Of a DNA stretch of 64,000 bases, positions 58,835-64,000 are shown one piece after another; positions within the stretch are counted from its first letter, which is position 1; each line of letters opens with the position of its first letter. Source of the stretch: Acanthochlamys bracteata. Lineage: Eukaryota > Streptophyta > Magnoliopsida > Pandanales > Velloziaceae. The notes under the pieces are model-generated. The model had not been told where the DNA came from and ran no database searches. It worked only from the letters and a program-made list of their open reading frames with translations. Made by a program: the position numbers and the translations under genes. Location: positions 186,001 through 250,000 of the forward strand of contig CM034129.1 of NCBI GenBank assembly GCA_019914995.1, read 5' to 3'.

Positions 58835-61800
58835 TCAGATATAGGCAGGAGCACAAGTCTTGCTACGCTGGCTTGGCATTTTGTACAGTGTCAATTTCCT
58901 TTGTGATATTCGTCTGCAAACAATTAATTCCAAAATCAAGAGACAGTATTTAGAAATGTATAGATGCAACTAATATCGTCACACTACATGACAAGTTAGT
59001 TGACAAAAGATCAATTAACATTGAAATTTTTTAATACATAGAAGTAGAGATTACCTCCATCTTGCCAACTTTGAATGCAGAGCACGCCACTGAGTCATCC
59101 CAAAAACACGTTCAGTGTGCCGGCTGCATATCGTATCACAAGTTATGTATTGCTTTTAAAACAAACATAGTGCTTCAAAGATATCTAAGAGAGAGAAAAA
59201 TACGATACATTTAACAGACTAAAAAGTGATCAAGAATTATGGTCTCCCTCGTTAATCTACATATCCGCACAAAAGACAGTACTATGGGCAAACTTGTTTT
59301 TAAGTGAAGCATACCTGACAATCAGAAGTTGATTAATCTGATCCATCCTACAATCAAGAACTTTGGCAGTAATAGCTTTAAAAACCCAGTTTTCAACTTC
59401 ATTGTCATTAATCTGTAATGGAATACCAATTAGAACAGAATTGTTGTAAAGAATTAAAAAGGTTACCAATAGGTCAACTCACTTGAAGAGTATCCTTGAT
59501 GACATAATAAGGAATTTCATCAGAATCATTGGAGCTTAGATCAATCAAAGACATCAGCCGCATCTTTGTTACACAGTCCTCATGGACCAGACCTGCAGAT
59601 CAAGCACCATAAGGAAAGTAGACATACAAAAGCATGAACAACTCTCCAAAAGACTCGTGCACCATACCATAGCTTGTAAGCAGAGTCGAATTCATACTGT
59701 AAAAATTCAAGTACGCATCAAGCCTCTGGGTGAGGAAGATCTTCAATAGTTGGTATAGCAATGCATATTTTTCATCTTCTTCTAGTTGTGCAACAGCTGG
59801 CAAATCAAGCAAATCACACTGCAACAGAACAGTATTAAGTTTCATTACGGGACTTGATGGAGATGAAACAACACAGAAATAAAGTTGCTGCAGACAAGCA
59901 CTTAAGAAACACTTCACATGTATTATGCATGAAAAGTAAAACCGAAGTCCAGCTAACTGTAATAAAAACATAAGAATTTCATCAAAATTCATATAAGCAA
60001 GCTCGAAGGGGCAAACTGCTGTATTGGGAATGTTTTGACAAGAAGCGTAGAATGTAAAAAAGTAGACACAGCTAGGAGAGTCAACAACAGTATCAGCAGT
60101 TGTGTTCACAAAAAATGGAAATATAGGGACGATTAAGTCAAAAGACATACCTGAAAGATATCAGCTGATCTCAGAAATTCAATTATCGCCTGCGCTGCTT
60201 CCTCTTTAGCCTCACTCATTGCACCTATCTCCTCATTTGTGAAAGTGGCTAGATACTTGCAAAGAAATCTGAAATAATCCTTGGCCGTGCTGTGAAGTAA
60301 TAATAAGAAGGAGACATTAGTTCCCTGCATATGTATTAGATAACAACTATTTAGGTTTCTGACATGATTGATACCTTTTATTATCCTTCAGAATGTTCAA
60401 ATTTCCAAAGAAAAGATTCCTCTGTTCTGTTTTACCAAGGTCCCATTCCTGTAGAAATTTATCAATCGTTTTGAACAAAGGTTTGATGGTTGCGGCCAAT
60501 TTTCCATTGGAAGCGAATTCAAGGATTTTCATGAAAACATAGAACTTGCTCTGAGGGTCAGCCAAAAGGTTGTACAAATTGACTAAACTGAAAGTCAGAG
60601 GATAAAGTTTGTCAAAAGGTCACTAGGACATAGCACTAATCATTCAAGAATAAAGATTTCGTAGCATTACATCCTCAATCGCAAAGTTGCTTTATCATTT
60701 GGTTGAGGTGTCATTTTTGAAGACACCAGCTTTGCAATCTCCAGTTCTTCATTTGGGCTACCAACTCTACTTGCAAGGTCGCAGATTATAGTGAATGCAC
60801 ATTCCAGATCTGCATTTCAAACTCAAATGTCTCAGCTACAAATGAGAAAAACTCGATGAACAATCAAGATAATGAGATTCTTTTAAATTCAGAGTCTATA
60901 TTTGAGTATTCATTGGAGAGTTCAGGTTATGTGGCTCAGTGGCTGTCTTTTATAATTTCTCATACACTCCAACGCAACGTTGCACCACTGATGTAAGTTA
61001 AACTCAAACAAACATAGCAACTGCATTTATTCCCTAGCATTACAAAAACATTTGATAAGGCACTATATAATCTGGCTTTTTTAATAGACACCTGGGCAAC
61101 ATTCGTTTCCTGTCAAAGCACAAGGAGAAGTTCTCTAAACAAATATCGAAGAATTAATATCCTGTCCTCCATTAGGCTAATACAATAACATAGGAAACCT
61201 GATCACTGGTACTTCTATCAGTAAATCTTCAGCAAACTAAGACAAACAATGCGGTTAATCCCTACAATGCAAGGGATCATTACACTTTGGTCCAACTTCT
61301 TATTTTCTGATAAAGTACATTGAAAAACCACAAAAAAAAGAGAAACTTGAGAGCGCATTCACAAGATAATCAGATGACTGCTTTCTTATGCATAAAATGT
61401 AAAGGTACAAGGAAAAAGATTTGGTCAAGAGAAGTACGTCACATTTAAACAACAAAGTTTTGTAGCATGCACCGGCATGATACACGATAAGGTTGAAGCA
61501 TACAACATTCGAGAAAACTGAATTACAGACGGCTTAAAAGTAACAAAGCAGTCTTCAAAACAATCTAACACAATGATAAAAAGATTATGCACAGAAAGTA
61601 AGTGTTAAAGTTCAGAGAAAAAATATCCTCACCCTTGTCCGACATCTTTGGAAAGACCAAATCAACAGAAGTGAGAGTCAGTGAAGTGAGTTCCACCCAC
61701 CTCCTATTCACCATACACTCCTGACCTTCCATGCATAGCCTATTTACTTGGGGTTCTGCTACCTATTAATTAAACCAAACACATTTCCAACACGATCAAC

Positions 61801-62302
61801 ATAATCAAACCCTTTTTTATAACTCCAACCTGCCAATAAATAAACGTTCCTTCTATAAAAGAAAAAACCTCAATTTTGTGGACCTAACATTATCAGATTG
61901 AAATTCTGAAGTTTCTCCAAATAAACCATACCATGGTAACATTATCAGCATTTCCATGGACAATAAATTTTGCATCAAATTATAATTAAAAGGTTCAGTT
62001 AATAATGAATTAAAACTAATAAGAATAAGAAAAAAACTGAATAAATCTAATATCATCATGAGATTCAACGAAGGGAACTAAAGAAATTTGGTAGATTTGA
62101 TTTTAAAAGAGAAAATAAATTGAAGGGAACTAAACAAACTGAATAAATCCAATACCTCAGGTCCACAGTCGGCCCAAGCAAGCTCGGCGGTTTGGCGGAC
62201 AACGGTCTTGGTCAGTGGTTCGAATAATCGCTGCCATATTGAATAGATCGAAGGATCGATCAGAACGGAAAACCTAGCTCTACGATTTCTCGGAGGCGAC
62301 AA
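58835..62302 (-). CDS. Translation initiation factor eIF3 subunit m (PCI protein), with altered ends
   Basis: Ten minus-strand exons (62302-62156, 61762-61633, 60809-60671, 60587-60375, 60289-60151, 59818-59668, 59592-59483, 59412-59315, 59123-59055, 58913-58835) add to 424 residues. Blocks match plant eIF3m in order: TAELAWADCGPE, QVNRLCMEGQECMV, LECAFTIICDLASRVGSP, ATLRLRILVNLYNLL, KDYFRFLCKYLATF, CDLLDLPAVAQLEEDEKYALLYQLLKIFLTQRLDAY, LVHEDCVTKMRLMSLIDLSSN, DTLQINDNEVENWVFKAITAKVLDCRMDQ and SRHTERVFGMTQWRALHSKLA. The PCI domain spans the last third. The expected start (ATG at 62237, MAAIIRTTDQD) is out of frame with the exon; the ATG at 62302 restores an open frame but gives an unusual N-terminus. 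The last exon is also read in a frame other than the one giving the family-like TNITKEIDTVQNAKPA. It may be a working but drifting copy or a young pseudogene. Confidence 0.8.
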
Positions 62303-62352
62303 GAGATTTATTTTTTACAAATTATGGACAATTATACAAATTATGATTGCGA

Positions 62353-62424
62353 GGTTCCATGGTCTAGTGGTCAGGACATTGGACTCTGAATCCAGTAACC
62401 CGAGTTCAAATCTCGGTGGGACCT
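62353..62424 (+). tRNA. tRNA-Gln (anticodon CUG)
   Basis: A 72-base cloverleaf: acceptor stem GGTTCCA pairs with TGGGACC (one G-T), discriminator T, D-arm with TCTAGTGGTCAGGA, anticodon stem and loop TTGGACTCTGAATCCAG with CTG at the anticodon position, and T-arm CCGAGTTCAAATCTCGG. No intron. The discriminator U and overall sequence fit plant cytosolic tRNA-Gln. A T run after 62456 could end transcription. It is head-to-head with the eIF3m gene, about 50 bases from its first usable ATG. Confidence 0.93.
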
Positions 62425-63056
62425 GTAAGTTTATACATTTGTGTGTGTTAAAAACATTTCTTTTTGGGGGTAATAACTTTTCACAAATGAGCCCCCGCTT
62501 TAAGTTCATCAAGTCATCACAACGAATTATCTCGTACTTCTTTTTTTGTTTGTATTTTCAATTTTTCCATCATCCTCAAAGTAAAAGCACTAGTTTCCCT
62601 AAACAAATAGAGTATTCTGTGCTATATTCTCGAAGTTTGCCGGAAGAAAACACGGTTCAATTGCTATCCAGCTTTTGAAAACTCTAACATGAGAGATTTC
62701 ACATAGCTCCTTTCACTGGAAAACCAGCTTTCGAGAGCTCCACATGTACCCAAGTAACCCAACCAAGCAATAGTTAACAGTTAACAATTAACGCCTCATG
62801 AAGACACAGCAGCATTCAGTTGACAATGTTATTAATGAATCAACCTTTGCGCACGATCGGACCACGAATCAATTGTTTGGCAAGAACTACTTGTGAAATT
62901 CATTGAGCAACACAATACATAAAAGACAACCGCCAATACACAAAGACAGCCCAAAGCAAAAGCTTAATAAGTAATGTTGGGACAACATCTCCAGAAGAGC
63001 AAGAGCATGTTCCTTTTTCTTGACACGATTCTTGCTGAAGCATTGCCACACATCCA
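62425..63056. other. Intergenic, tRNA to SPIRAL1-like gene
   Basis: No gene is seen. The part nearest 63056 should be the 3' UTR of the minus-strand SPIRAL1-like gene. Confidence 0.4.
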
Positions 63057-64000
63057 TCAATTGCCACCGCTTCCAAATAGATACCCAAGTGAAGAGCCAC
63101 CACCAGGGGCAGCATGCACCTTTGTGGATGGACGATCCTGCAAGCGACATGAATAGCAGTTGGCAAGATTCTAATCATACCATTGACCTTTCACCAATAC
63201 TTCTAGGGAAATACAAACAAGTACTTAGGGCTTGTTTACCAACCTACCAAACTCTTTTTTTTTTAGCTTTTAATACTAAATAAATAAATAATTTAAAATA
63301 ATTTTTTTCTATCAATAACTTATTTTTCAAAATTCAATTTTAAAATACACTTTTAATAAAATAAATATAAAAACTTATTTTTTACTAAATATTTTTAATT
63401 TGAATTTTATTTTTCAAACTCACTTCTAAAAGTGAGTTTTTCTCTAGGTAAACACGCCCTTAGGAAGAAATCACAGCTTATGCTCACTCAACCAGAGCGA
63501 GGTAAGGAAATCGAATAGGAACAATAGGTCTTGTACAGATTATACCTTGAACCAACAACTCATCGCCCGAGAACAAATTCTTAAACAAGCTACTGTAACA
63601 AGAAAACTTAATAAAAATTCGTGTAAAGACAGATGGTGATCCAATGAGCTAAAATAATCACAGAGATATGTTGGGGACATGATAATTATATTTTACGGCG
63701 ACAATAAATTTAGGTTTTTACTCAAACAAGTCGAGTGGGAATATTCTTCCAGACATTTATCCAAAAACTAGGTAGCTTATCTCCAAAATTCATACCGTGA
63801 TAAAGTTGCTGCTGTTTTGTCCATCTGCCCTGAAGTAGTTATTTTGGGTGCTCCCTATACCTGCTGGAATCTGCTTATCAACTGGCTGAACAGTAGGTTT
63901 TTGAGGAGGCCGATCATTCTCAGCAGTATTGGCAGCGGCAGTATCAGGGTTGGAAGTGGGAGCCTCTCCACCACCAAAAAGGTAGTTGAGAGAACTTTGT
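63057..64000 (-). CDS. SPIRAL1-like microtubule protein, 5' end outside window
   Basis: Two exons are visible on the minus strand: one from the window edge to 63796, one at 63137-63057. The translation starts inside QSSLNYLFGGGEAPTS and contains QIPAGIGSTQNNYFRADGQN, then NFIT, DRPSTKVHAAPGGGSSLGYLFGSGGN and a stop. The two copies of the (S/G)SLxYLFGxG motif at the ends, joined by a Pro/Ala/Asn-rich middle, define the SPIRAL1/SP1L family. About 94 residues are visible; the family is typically a little over 100, so only some 10-15 residues (MGRGxSxGGG-like) are missing. These proteins bind cortical microtubules and control directional cell growth. The intron (63138-63795) carries a MITE. Confidence 0.93.
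63228..63459. mobile_element. Tourist-like MITE (PIF/Harbinger type)
   Basis: A 232-base element sits in the SPIRAL1-like intron. It has terminal inverted repeats GGGCTTGTTTACC at the left and GGTAAACACGCCC at the right (one mismatch over 13 bases), and a TTA target duplication on both sides (63225-63227 and 63460-63462). The interior is AT-rich and non-coding. TTA duplications with GGGC-type ends are the mark of PIF/Harbinger-derived Tourist MITEs. The near-perfect ends suggest a fairly recent insertion. Confidence 0.85.

Noticed and set aside
1-64000. CRISPR arrays, operons, prokaryotic promoters, organelle origin
   Set aside because: Spliced nuclear genes throughout; no spaced direct-repeat array is present.

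Overview
This window is nuclear DNA of a flowering plant, very probably a eudicot. The evidence is plant-only families (COBRA-like, SPIRAL1-like, CYP78A, CC-NB-LRR, FLN2-type pfkB, plant HPPK/DHPS fusion), short GT-AG introns in AT-rich DNA, N-terminal organelle targeting sequences and AT-rich MITE-type repeats. I cannot name the species. Gene models were built by joining exons by eye; in each multi-exon model the exon phases add up to one open frame except where stated.

Layout. 1-5 kb: an RRM protein gene (+), then a dead corner with an NB-LRR relic (+) and an HMGB pseudogene (-). 5.5-9 kb: an intact CC-NB-LRR (-) whose last ~75 residues look like the C-terminal tail of a nucleoredoxin with a DC1-type zinc site. 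9.5-11.2 kb: old repeat DNA. 11.4-14.3 kb: an intact mitochondrial-type HPPK/DHPS folate gene (+), followed by a relic of the NB-LRR tail and a block duplicated elsewhere. 14.5-17.4 kb: COBRA-like (-). 19.4-25.2 kb: an inverted, decayed copy of the HPPK/DHPS region (again next to an NB-LRR tail relic), an FLN2-like plastid gene (+) and the second copy of the flank block. 25.4-29.4 kb: a SLC25A44-type mitochondrial carrier (-), divergent from CstF50 (30.2-33.8 kb, +), which has a GC-AG intron. 34-36 kb: unidentified decayed sequence. 36.3-38.1 kb: a DUF2039 protein (-). 40.5-42.5 kb: a CYP78A P450 (-). 45.8-51.8 kb: an ABCB27/ALS1-type half ABC transporter (+). 52-53 kb: an F-box relic (-). 53.2-54.5 kb: mTERF (-), divergent from a mitochondrial rhomboid (54.8-57.8 kb, +). 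58.8-62.3 kb: eIF3m (-), head-to-head with tRNA-Gln(CUG). 63.1 kb to the window end: a SPIRAL1-like gene (-), cut by the window edge and carrying a Tourist-like MITE in its intron.

The genes are mostly unrelated housekeeping genes, not one pathway. Several are pairs that I recall as neighbours in Arabidopsis (HPPK/DHPS with FLN2; COBRA with CstF50; the RRM protein with CYP78A5), so the window looks like a mosaic of ancestral neighbourhoods reshuffled by inverted duplication. The most interesting signal is the NB-LRR with a fused nucleoredoxin-like tail, plus the scattering of relics of that tail beside both HPPK/DHPS copies.
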